Source: Lingula anatina (Eukaryota > Brachiopoda > Lingulata > Lingulida > Lingulidae). Taken from it: 53,783 bases of DNA. The stretch is from assembly GCF_001039355.2 (NCBI RefSeq), contig NW_019773914.1, forward strand, positions 187,403-241,185, written 5' to 3'. Positions 11,046 through 22,800 of the stretch are shown here, one piece after another (position 1 is the first letter of the stretch; each line of letters begins with the position of its first letter). The notes under the pieces were generated by a model, which saw nothing but the letters and a program-made list of their open reading frames with translations, made no database searches and was not told the DNA's origin. The position numbers and the translations under genes are program-made.

Positions 11046-11615
11046 GTACATGCACTCAAAATATTCCCACTGGGGCTACTGATCTGGGGCNCCCCAGCAC
11101 AGTACTTGTGTAGTTTCTGTTTTTGGAAGTGTCTTTATTACTAGAGCACGTAGATTTTAACTAAATAAATGTTCAGTAGTGAACCTGATATGTGAATAAA
11201 TTTTGTCTGATGAAGTTCTGGAGGGTGTACACTTTCATAATTTGACGGTAAGTTTGCTCAGACTTCGTTTTGCGACTGCATGTGTTTTGTGCCAAAAGTA
11301 GGTCACTCTTTTCAATATTGTCTAGGAAGAGGCAAAAAGTATGCAACAAAAAATGATTTTTTAAAGATTTTTGATCCAAATTTCTCATAAAACATGACCT
11401 GTCCGTCGGACAGCCAACCCTGCAACTTCACCTGTCCGAACTGAATTTTTACCTGTCCCGGACAGGCTGACAGGCGCTAATGTCGAGCCCTGATATATTT
11501 TGGTTCTGTCTGTGTATAAATATAAATAATATGTGCATAAAAAGGAATTGTAACAAAAATTTAAGCAAATAATAATTAATTTAGAAAGCATGCAGGATGG
11601 GCATGCTATTATTCT
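10173..11615. other. Non-coding stretch with (AT)n and a gap
   Basis: No exon is supported here. It contains an (AT)n microsatellite at about 10987-11041 and a contig-join n at 11091 within a CCCCAG/CTGGGG context. Short open frames have no coding character. It probably belongs to a 5' SETX intron or flank up to the transposon at 11616. Confidence 0.6.
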
Positions 11616-14600
11616 GGGGCCGTATTCTCGAAAGGTTGTAACTTACAAATTCTTGTAACTTTTCACGTAGACTTGCCCTTCAAGAAATGTAAGTCTAAGA
11701 TACAAATTCACGTAAATAGTTACAACTTGTTGTAAGTTACAAAGTTTTGAGAATACGTAACTTTGACTTACACGGTATTCTCAAAACTCTTGTAAGTCGT
11801 GGACTTACAAACTCTTGTAACTTTTCACGCAACTTTCCGGAAGTGACGTTCGGTCCATGAATAACCCGCATCGACGTATTTCACTGCCGTGCTTTGCGGC
11901 GATAAAACGCTTATCTAGACATAAAAGTCTCTTGAAATGTATTGAGAATCATTCAAAAAGACGTTTCTTAACATTTTCTTACAGGTTTTCGTCGGGAAAT
12001 TCACGCATTTTAAATGTGCTTCCTCCGACATGCGAGCTCAGAAATCGGACTTGGCTCCTCTTGTGGGATTCCCCCAGCTGGGATTCCCCACGTTTACCGC
12101 TAGCAAAAAGCACTTTAATTCATCAAATTTGCAATAAAAACATTCGAATATATCCCCTAAAGTAAGTAGCTTATAATAAACACTCACCTCATTGTTCAAA
12201 TTTGATACTTGCTTGGATTTCATGCTATCTTAGGATACCAAAGCCACACAAATAAGTTCACACAATTCCTCTCTATATATGGCATTCAATTAGATATAAA
12301 AGTGTAAATTTTATTTCAATATGAGTGAGTATATTTGTTTTTTTTTCTATGATGAAGAGTTAATAAATGCTATCTTCATGTTAAGCCACAAATAATCACA
12401 CAAATTAATTCACACAAATAAGTTGGACCAACTTTTCAAAAATGACATTCAATTTAATATGAACATGTTATTTTAAAATAAAATTGATAACTGTGATCAA
12501 TAAATAGTGTAAATTAGTAGATAAAAGTGAAAATATTCTTCCCGTACACCTTTGTTGTTACCATAAAGAGTGAGTATTTTTTAATGTCAGTATGAAATGC
12601 ACATTGTACTGGTACAAATGAACATGTACCTACAGGTCGGCTAGTATAAGCAGTAAAAAATTGAAAATAAAGGATTCTGTAAGTAAATAAAAACATGATT
12701 ATAATAATAAATTTGGTAACTGATTACTCAGTCACATTTTTAATAATTTCAGGTATTTTTTGTTTCATATATTATCTACTAATTTACACTCACTGAAACT
12801 TAAAAAATATTCTTTCCTTCTGGATTTTTTCACCAACAGTTGTCATATGAGATGTAAATTCTTTACAAGTGCCTGTGTTCTTGTTTTATTTCACTGCAGC
12901 TGAGACTTACAACACCTTGACAAAGATTCATTTTAGGTGTATTAAATCATTTTGAACCTTGAAATGTGCTTGAATTTAGTTTTTAATCTGGGTGCATGAA
13001 GGCAGTAATTCACAGGAAGGGGAGATATTCCTTTTTGGACATTATTTAATTTCTATTTTTTAATGTTTCATCACCACTGTGTATAAAATTTAATTTAAAT
13101 GATATATTACTTCCGGTCCTACGAAAATACGAAAACCGCAAAAACCGCGAAAACCAGAAGTTGCTCGGCGAAAACCTCACTATAACTTACCAATTCTCGA
13201 TGTTCTTGCCAAGTTGCTGTAATATTTGGATAACTTGGACCATATTACATACATCATGACCTTTGATAACGATGTTGTAATGAATTGAGTATGTAACAGC
13301 TGAGTTTTCTAGATCGGCAACTATAGTGCGTGGGAGCCATGTTTGGTTTACAATTGGCATATATAAACAGCAGTGTCCCCTCAGGCCAGTATTGCCATAT
13401 CAGGCCAGTATTGCCCTCTCAGGTTAGTAATGTTTTTCCAGGCAAGTAATACTCTCTCAAGTACTATATGAAGTGGATAACACAGATTACCTGCATTCTT
13501 AGTAATACAAAGTTTATTAATAAATAGGAATTAATAAATATGCACAAAGTAGAACTTTTTTTTTCATTCCAACCAGAAGTGAAACTACACATCAATGCTT
13601 GTAAAAAGTGCCCATTTTAATACACCACACATGTAGAGTCTATATTGTATGAGCTTTGAACCTGCATAGAATTTACACTCCTACTTTTCCAAATATAAAA
13701 TGAGTAGCATTGTTTAATAAAGTGACCAGCATAGAGCAATTTATAAAGCATTATGAAAATGTAGGTTCTAATTAACATAATTGATAATATTCAATATACA
13801 GGGGTATATAATAATGGTGAATACAATTAAATTATTTTTATTAAAACATTTTTTCCTCTGAACTTGATCCATGGCCACTGATTTTGTTATTTAATCACAT
13901 TTTATCTTACTCTTTTTGAAAAGATATTCATGCACAGCCATTTGTTACACTAATTGTTTTCCACTTAATAAACCAAATCCATTTCTAAAGCATCAATTAA
14001 TTTATACAATGTAGATTGTATATATGTGTATCCTAAGGTGTCTAATACACATTTTACCTTCAAATCAATGTGTTTAATTGTTTTTACATTTGGGTTCTGT
14101 GTATGTGCCAGTATACAGAGATAAGCTCTTTTAACTCTGAAAAAATGTCAATAGTCAGTTAATCATGCATATATATTATATGCACAATAATAGAGAAAAA
14201 AAAGGAAAAAGGAACACACATTAAACACATGTACTGGTACTCTGATTTGCAGGAGGCATTTTCTCTTGAAAGGAGATATAACAGATTACAACTGAATGAT
14301 GTTATGTGATTGACATAATAAATAGTTTACTCCTAGAGTTTTAGGCAGTGCACATCTAATTTCGTAATTGATATGATATGATTATCTTTCAATTCCATAT
14401 CTATTTCATCATTTCTGTGTCTGTGCTGTGTTTTAACACTTCAACTTTTTGTATGGTAAGTTTTTATCAGTTTGAAGCACCCTGCATGTGTTTTGTTGAA
14501 GATTGCCAAAAAGCAAATGAAGTTATGTATATCAAGATAGTCCATAACATGTTAACACCTTGGTATTTTCCACTATTTGCTGATTATTGGCATGCTGATT

Positions 14601-14806
14601 ATTGGCATGCTGTAATATCAAGGGACTGTTGACAGTTCTTATTTGCCAGGAAGTTGATCAATAGTAAATAATAGTGTGTGCTTGTATATTTCATTTGCCA
14701 TATATTTTAAAGCATGTAATATACCAAACAGAGTCCTTGGGCTTGCATTCTGCTTGGTATAATAAAAGGAATATGAAATAAAATAATAAAACATTATAGC
14801 CCTCAA

Positions 14807-15210
14807 AGATCCCTGAGGTCCGGTGACAAACTTTTACTGAAAGTTCCAAAATCAAGGTTAAAATCATATGGTGACATATCATTTTGTGTAGCTGCACCAG
14901 TAGAGTGGAATAAGTTGCCAATTTTTATTAGACAAATAGAATCACAAGAATCTTTTAAAAAGGAATTAAAAACTCATATTTTTAAGACATTTTATTCATG
15001 AATCTTAAATTTTACAATTTTAAAGAAACCTTGGATTTTTTACTTTTAATTACTGTTTATTACAATTAAGTTACTTTAGCTCTTATTTATATAAAATATA
15101 TCTTAACCATTTTTATCTATAAACTTCTTTGTATTTTATGTTGTACAGTCTATTGAACATTTTATGGATTTTAGACTTGAAATAAATATATTATTATTAT
15201 ATTATTATCA
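14807..15210 (+). pseudogene. 5'-truncated LINE tail (CR1/L2-like reverse transcriptase C terminus)
   Basis: An open frame from 14807 to the stop at 14999-15001 encodes 64 residues. They begin RSLRSGDKLLLKVPKSRLK, include SFCVAAPVEWNKLP, and end FKKELKTHIFKTFYS. This is the well-known C-terminal tail after the RT domain in CR1/L2/Jockey-type non-LTR elements (pattern RSL..LLVVPRSRLKT.GDRAFSVAAPKLWN.LP...F+..LKTHLF). A roughly 200-bp AT-rich 3' UTR follows and ends in an ATT microsatellite near 15210, which is typical of L2/CR1. The rest of the element is missing, as expected from incomplete reverse transcription. It lies inside the long-TIR element, so it inserted there or was carried along. 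Confidence 0.8.
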
Positions 15211-17119
15211 AAAAGTGTTAGTTTTCTTGTAAAGAATATCATTACCTCTGCCAAGGAGGCTATGTTTTATCACCCCTGTTTGTTTGTTTGTTTGTTTGTT
15301 TGTCATCATCATAACTAAAAAGTTATGGATATATTTCGATGGCATTTTCAGAGTAGGTCAGAAATGGGTTAACTTAGAAGTGATTAGTTTTTGGTGGTGA
15401 ACTGGATCAATAATCAATCAATAATAAAAAACTAAATCATTATAGAATGAAAATTTAGGAGTGAAATGGCATTGGATGGACACTCTGCTGCCTTAGTGGA
15501 GGTCTGCGGTCTCTTAGTGCTTTTCTAGTTGCCATTATTAATAAACTATTGTGTACACTTTGTACTTTATAAGTATTATAAGTTCTTAACCAATGCATTT
15601 CTCAATGGTGTATAATATATTGGGAAAGGAAGGTAACAATTTTGAAACAGATCATTAGTCCACTATTCTGAATGAGGCCTATATTTGTAAAATTGTCAGC
15701 TCTCTACCGTATTAATTCTCCTCTAAAACTTTATTCCTTTAAATATCTGGCCAAATAAGAATTATGCTTTGGCAATAGCATATAGCTCCCATATTATTTG
15801 AACTACTTTTGAAAGGGGACATTATTCTAGGTCAAAAACAAATGTTACTTTAGTTCTAAATGCTTTAGCAATCATAAATGGGTTTAAACCCTGATAAAAC
15901 TATAATCAGAATACTTAGACAAATTATTATGAATCTACATATTTAATTAAGGTCATAGATTGTGTTGCGCTTTACAGAGCACCCATACTTATTCATATGT
16001 AACATGTTCTAAGGCCAAAATAAAAAACTTCAGACAAATGCATTGAACGATTTGGATGTGTTTATTCTCAGAACTCGCTAGTCCCAAATGCATACCTCAT
16101 ACACAGCACAAATTGCGTTTTCTTAAAAGAATTTTTGTATCTTTCTGATTACCATTGGGATTTACTACCTACTGAATTCATGTCATTGTTTAGATGTTAT
16201 GATTGAATCAGTCCAATAAGTATTGTGGTTAAGAGGGTTAAGTTGACAATAGCTAACTGTTATCCGCAGGTGTAAAAGAAATGACTGAATTGCATATATT
16301 AAATTTGGTGTGGTAAAATGGTTCAAATTTTGTGAAGACCTGGGATTTCTTTCACACAAACAAGTTAACAAGCTAACAAACGGAAAAGTATATTTTGAGA
16401 CACACATTATAAATACTTATTTCATCGAGTTAAAGATGCATCTAAAAATGCATATTCATCATATATTCTAATATCATAAAACAGCCAGAAGGCCAAGCAC
16501 ACATTTGGGTAGAATTCTTAAAGGAAAAAAACATACAGTCTGTGTATTCTGGAAATTCAACACCTATGGGATTTTTAATTAACTGATGGTCATTATGATT
16601 GCATACTTTTCACAAACAAATGCACCCTTGGATTCTAATTAAAATCAATTTATTAGACTCTGTTAAGTTTAAGTGCTCTCTGACCTTATTTTTTAATGAA
16701 TTAACACAATCTATAAACATCCATTTGAAAGAAACAGAAAATTGAAAAATTAAGTGATATACAACATAATCCCCATCAATTTTTATTTATCTACTTTAAG
16801 TAATACTGTTTATTGTAACTGCTCTCTGACTTTTTTTAACAAATTAACACAATATTAAGTATATACATCCATTTGAAAGAAACAAAATCGAAAAATGAAG
16901 TGATAAACAACATAATAACCATCAATTTTTATTTATCTCCTCTAGGAGGGTTTCATGCATTTTGATGCAATAATACATAATCCTTAACAGCATTACCACC
17001 AACAATTTTATGCATAACTAATAAATAGGTTTCATGCCCATATTGAAAATGCAAAAAAAAAAAAAAAAAAAGTGAATGAAATTCCACCCTAAACTGCATA
17101 ACTTTCAGACAAAAAATAA

Positions 17120-17155
<36 letters not shown>

Positions 17156-17860
17156 AATGAGGTACAAGATAGAAAATATCAATGCTGATGCAATAATACA
17201 TTTTGCTCGACAGCAGAGTCAGCAACAAATATCACATGGCTTCAGGCCCATTAATTCAAATTCTCAGCTCTGTTTGAAAATGACAAAATGTGTAAAAAAT
17301 TCACCAAGAAATTGCAAAAATTCATGGAAAATAAGTAGCAGTGAACTTAAATTTGTTGACACTGACAGCTAGATGGACTTAATTAGTGACAGCTAAGACT
17401 GCAGCTGTAACTAGTTAAGTCTTGATCATTTCTTGATCATTATTGATTTAGCACTTACCTGAGGGCACAGAGCCACAGAAGCATACCGTTAATGACAACC
17501 AGATCCTAATGAGTGTAATGTCAAATGAACCTACAAGTTCTTTGATAAAACTGTTATTAATATATAAAATATACTACAATCCATGCATTAAAAATAAAAA
17601 GCACGCAAGTCCACGGGTCAGTATTAACAATACACTGTAGTTGTCTCAGAATAAGACTTTAGTCCCTTTTCTTAAAAAATAAATTGCCAGTGCACAAATT
17701 GACTAAATATGTATTGATAACTGTTTTGGTAAAATGGAATTTGGTATGTAGAGAGCCTTTATTTTAACATGATTTGAACAAACAAAAACAACTTTTTTAT
17801 GATGAAAAACATTTAATGATTCAATATTTCTTTTATAAAGTTTAATGCAAATACAAAGTT
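15211..17860. other. Non-coding interior of the long-TIR element with local repeats
   Basis: No gene seen. Contents: (TTTG)n at about 15283-15304; a tandem duplication of about 150 bp (about 16665-16790 against 16815-16945, sharing ACATCCATTTGAAAGAAAC); poly(A) near 17053; and (TAAA)n at about 17115-17152. A short minus-strand segment at about 17454-17500 has a perfect donor (CAG|GTAAGTG), but I could not connect it to any gene. Confidence 0.6.
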
Positions 17861-18116
17861 CTTACAACTTCATGTACAGTTAGAAGGAATTTTTCTCATG
17901 CACAAATAACACATTTACAAATAAAGCATTAATTAACTTAAAGTTGGTACAATGTTGTAAATGTTACTTGATAAATGTTTGTTAGTTTCTTATATGTATG
18001 TATTAAGTAAGCAGAAAATATTGTGCTGTTATCCACATTCATATGCCTGAGAGAGCATTACTGGCATGAGAGGGCAATACTGGCCTGATATGGCAATACT
18101 GGCCTGAGGGGACACT

Positions 18117-18535
18117 GCTGTTTATATATGCCAATTGTAAACCAAACATGGCTCCCACGCACTATTAGTTGCCGATCTAGAAAACTCAGCTGTTACATAC
18201 TCAATTCATTACAACATCGTTATCAAAGGTCATGATGTGTGTAATATGGTCCAAGTTATCCAAATATTACAGCAACTTGTCAAGAACATCGAGAATTAGT
18301 AAGTTATAGTGAGGTTTTCGCCTAGCATGCCAATTGTAAACCAAACATGGCTCCCACGCACTATAGTTGCCGATCTAGAAAACTCAGCTGTTACATACTC
18401 AATTCATTACAACATCGTTATCAAAGGCCATGATGTATGTAATATGGTCCAAGTTATCCAAATATTACAGCAACTTGTCAAGAACATCGAGAATTAGTAA
18501 GTTATAGTGAGGCTTTCGCCTAGCAACTTCTGGTT
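18117..18535. repeat. Tandem duplication inside the right TIR
   Basis: About 209 bp of the right terminal inverted repeat is present twice in direct orientation (about 18117-18326 and 18327-18535), both containing AACCAAACATGGCTCCCACG and ATCGTTATCAAAGG. The left TIR has one copy. The copies differ at few positions, for example an extra TA in CACTATTAGTTG. Confidence 0.85.
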
Positions 18536-19195
18536 TTCGCGGTTTTCGCGGTTTTCGTATTTTCGTAGGACCCATTACTTCCTCTTTTCTTTGTTATAGA
18601 AACTTATGAGTGACTTTACATTGCCCTCATTTGCATTTAAAGAGTCCTTGAAAAGCAACTGAATTAGTCTCAAAATTCTTATAAAATCCTTGAATTTGTT
18701 ATTAGTGTTCATGTATGAACCTTGACATTGCACACTTTAATCATAGAAAGTTACACAAACATCCATGATAACTCACAAACAATTAAAATAAAAAGTGAAA
18801 GGTAATGATTATCCCTAAAACTGACTTAAGAAAAAAAGAAAAGAAAGTCTGTTCTGTGACTACAAATTACAAGACACGGCTGAAATATATTTCATAGCGA
18901 ATTATAAGATGTTTCTATTTATTTACTCAAATTAAACAAATCACTTTCCTGAAAATAGAGGGAAATTCACTGTACAGTGCATGCAATTTTAGTTTCAGCC
19001 ATAACATGATGATAAGAAATACAAAATACTTCTTTATCCAAAACAAAACCCAAAATAATTCCTAATGAGCGATATATAATGGAAAGAGACATAATCTCTT
19101 GTGTGCATGTATGTGTGAGTGCATCATAAAAGAGAAAATACAGAAAAAAATGATAAGCATTAAAACTTTCAGTTATTATTATTGTTATTCATTAT

Positions 19196-19602
19196 TGTAG
19201 ACGACGTTACACATAAAATCACTGAATCATTTATTGTCTTATAGATAGCACAATTTGTTACAGTTTCGTTATCACAATGAACACCTTATCTCGTTTGTCC
19301 GTTGTGTACGTTGGACTCTTGTACAAATCTAAAAAAATGAAAAAAATGACATAAGTATGCGGTAAACAATAAACTCATAAAAACTAATATAAACAAACTA
19401 CAGTATATACGTTAAATAAAAAGAAATACATTTTACCATTACTTACATTATATGCTATCTAGGGTGACCGACCGGTATGGTTCCTACTTGTGTACTGAAT
19501 TCTCTATGCATTTCAATACCACACACACCCATAATCACGTGACTGATTAGTCTTCGCATTATAAAGAGTGACCACAAGGTCATGTGACATGGCGCACTAA
19601 CA
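19196..19602 (-). repeat. BEL/Pao 3' LTR
   Basis: 407 bp, TG...CA, the same as the other LTR by eye. On the element strand a purine-rich tract (AGGAGCCGGGAA, plus 19603-19614) lies just before it, as expected for the polypurine primer. An AATAAA polyadenylation signal lies at 19230-19235 near its far end. Confidence 0.93.
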
Positions 19603-19843
19603 TTCCCGGCTCCTAAATTAGTTAACGCAAACTAATTTAACTTAATTACGTTAGTGCACAGTTAAAATACAATATCATATGAAAATAAACTGAACAACCG
19701 TTATGCCTTAACTAAATATGCATTAATAGGCCTAAACCTTAAATCATTACTACTCTTAAATCTTTTACTTAACAGTCACCGTCACTTAACACCAAAATAG
19801 AAAATGTCATAAGTCTACATTTAAATGCAGATATAACTGATGG

Positions 19844-22800
19844 TTAACAATCTTTGTCATTTGCGACCAGTAAAATAAGTTTGTTCACTGGCCTACGTAA
19901 GTTGGAATTTTGTGTTTTTAATAGTACAGTACGCACTAGTCCATTGTTGTCCATCTCCACATCCTCAACACGACCCATCGGCCATACATTTCGGGCCACG
20001 TTATCATCTTTTATGATAACTACATCTCCGACTTTGAGATTTCTTTGCTGTTTATTCCATTTGTGACGCTTTTGAAGGTTCAGCAGGTATTCTTTGCGCC
20101 ATCTGGACCAAAATACATTCGAAAGATACTGAACTTTTCGCCATCTCTTTCGCAGATATAAATCATGTTGCTGAAATACGCCTGGTGGGGGTACGTTAAC
20201 ATGTGATCTCGCAGTCAAAATGTGGTTTGGCGTAAGAGGCTCTGCATCGTCTGGATCTGAGGATATGCTGGTTATTGGCCGAGAATTCATTATTGCTTCC
20301 ACTTCACATAGAAATGTATGCAAGCAATCAGTGTCCATACGAGTTCCATATTCATGCAACAAACCAGATAATACTTTCCTAACTGAACGAATCATACGCT
20401 CCCACGATCCGCCCATATTACTTGCCGTAGGCGGATTGAAATGCCAGTCGACTCCAGCTTTGCACATATCGTTGTGAATGATGCCATGATTCATGTCTTC
20501 AATTGCCTGCTGAAGTTCTTTGTGAGCACCACTGAAGTTGGTTCCGTTATCACTCCATAGTTCTATAACGTTCCCCCGACGTGCAATAAAACGCCGCAAA
20601 ACATTTATAAATGTGTCCGTTTCAAGATTGATCGCTACCTCCAAATGTACGGCTCGACTTGCTAAACACGTAAAAAGGACGCCATAGCGTTTTACTTCTT
20701 TCCGACCCTCTTTGATAATAAATGGTCCAAAATAATCGACTCCAGAACGGCTAAATGGAGGCATTGTATCATCAACTCTGCAAACTGGTAGATTGGACAT
20801 TTTTTGCTCTTGTGTTACACCTCTGGTACGGCGACAGATAACACACGTTGACAACACTGAACGCACTGACGCATTACCTTTTATGACCCAGTACTTGTTG
20901 CGGAGACTGGCGAGCACATGATTACGGCCTGCATGTCCGAGGGTTGCGTGTGCCTCACGAATCACTAGTGTTGTCACATGGCATTTGCGAGGTAAAATGA
21001 TCGGATGCTTGGTATGCTCTGGTATATTTGCACGAGCTAGCCTCCCTCCTACTCTCAAAACACCATCCTCCAAGAAAGGATCCAACTTATAGAGACTTCT
21101 AGATCGTGGAAGTAACTTTACCCGGCTCCGTGTTGATCCCGATTCTGCCATAGAAAGCTGGGTCACTTCAGCATTGTAAATTCCCTTGTGTAACCACCGT
21201 ACGATTTTGAGCTCTGCTTCTTCAATGTCTCTGACACCAATTGTTGAGGAAAACGCCGTTAACCTTGACTGGGATTTCAACTGAAGATACCGTAACATCT
21301 TTGTATAAACAGCAACGGCCTTCCTCAGCTTATACCAACTGGAAAAGTGATGAACTAATTGAGAAAACGGTTCCTCAGGGTCTTCCCTTACAGTGACAGC
21401 TGTATAGAAACCACAATGCTGAAACACATCACTTGCTCTGTCATTCTGCAATTGTAGATTATCGTTGCTATCGATGACATTCCGTGGCCAGGTATCCTCA
21501 TCACCTTGTAAGAATTCTGGACCTTGTAACCACCTTGAACTTGAAAGCAGTTGCTCAACAGAAATACCTCGTGAAGCTTCATCCGCCGTATTTTTTGAGG
21601 ATGGGACGTATCTCCACTGCTCAACTTCAGAAAAATCTCGTATAAATTGCACCCTGTTCGCAACATAAATTGGAAATCGCTTGGTCTCACTGCGTATGAA
21701 ACGAAGAACCGTAACCGAATCTGTATGAAAATAAACATTCAGGCTCTGATCAAGTTCTCGTTGAATCAATTTAGCTATGCGCACTGACGTCACTGCTGCT
21801 GTGAGCTCAAGTCTAGGAATTGTCGTGACCTTGATTGGTGCCAGTCTAGCTTTGCCTGCAACAAAAGCTACGGAGACTTTTCCCGACTGATCCTTGCTCC
21901 GCAAGTATGCAACTGACCCATATCCGGTTGAACTAGCGTCAGAAAAAACGTGCAGCTGTACCTCATCAGAAGCATGCGTTGACTTAAAGCAGCGGTCGAT
22001 CTTGAGATTCTCCAAGTCCGGCAAAGATGATAACCATTGTTGCCATCTTTCTAGGTACTTCTCTGGTAGAACATCGTCCCAGTCCACTTTTCCTTCCCTA
22101 CAGAGATCTTGGAGGATTCTCTTCGCAGGTAAAACCACTGGTGCAATAAAACCTAATGGGTCATATATACAAGAGATGAGCGACAGGATTCCCCTTCTGG
22201 TGGGCGGCTTCTCTCTCATCATGATCGAAAATCCAAATTGGTCTGCTCTAATGTCCCACCGCACTCCTAACGTTTTAATGACGGGCAAGTCATCACAGCT
22301 TAAATTGACAGCAGACATTTCTTTGGAATGTTCAATCTGTGGAATGGAACACATCACTTCTATGCTGTTACTGGAAAATTTTGTCAGATGAAACCCTCCC
22401 TCAGCACAGGTATGACAGAGATTCTCTACAAGATGACATGCATCCACATGATTCACAACTGATTTCAGGCAATCATCAACGTAAAAGTTTCTAAGCACAG
22501 TGTTCCTTACCTCCGCGTTTGCTGCATGTATTCCAACTTTCTTCAAAACAAAATTGGCTACACTTGGTGACGAAATTGCCCCAAAAAGGTGAACGTTCAT
22601 TCTGTACTCATGTAGCTCACCACTAAGATCTCCATTTTCCCACCAAAGAAATCTCAGAAAATTTCTCTGCTCAACAGGAACTCGGATCTGGAAAAACATG
22701 GCTTCTATATCACCTATAAAAGCTATCTGATGCTGTCTAAATCGACTGAGAACACCAAACAGGTTATTGGCTAAATCTGGTCCTTGTAAGAGGTGATCGT

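Larger units (their letters stand above)
13115..18572. mobile_element. Long-TIR DNA element with 9-bp target duplication (Mutator-like), non-autonomous
   Basis: Inverted ends start GGTCCTACGAAAATACGAAA and stay similar for about 310 bp (13115-13425 against 18572 inward). The direct repeat ATTACTTCC flanks it at 13106-13114 and 18574-18582, with one extra C at 18573. Element B keeps the uninterrupted site near 29417. Long TIRs and a 9-bp duplication are typical of Mutator-like elements; superfamily assignment is an inference because no transposase ORF is present in the 5.4-kb interior. A short subterminal repeat around AGGCCAGTATTGCC occurs inside both TIRs. The right TIR carries an internal tandem duplication. 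Confidence 0.8.

Noticed and set aside
17454-17500. Minus-strand exon candidate with perfect donor, reading DLVVINGMLLWLCAL, as a SETX N-terminal exon
   Set aside because: It lies inside the long-TIR element within element A, has no neighbouring exon, and the match to senataxin is not specific.
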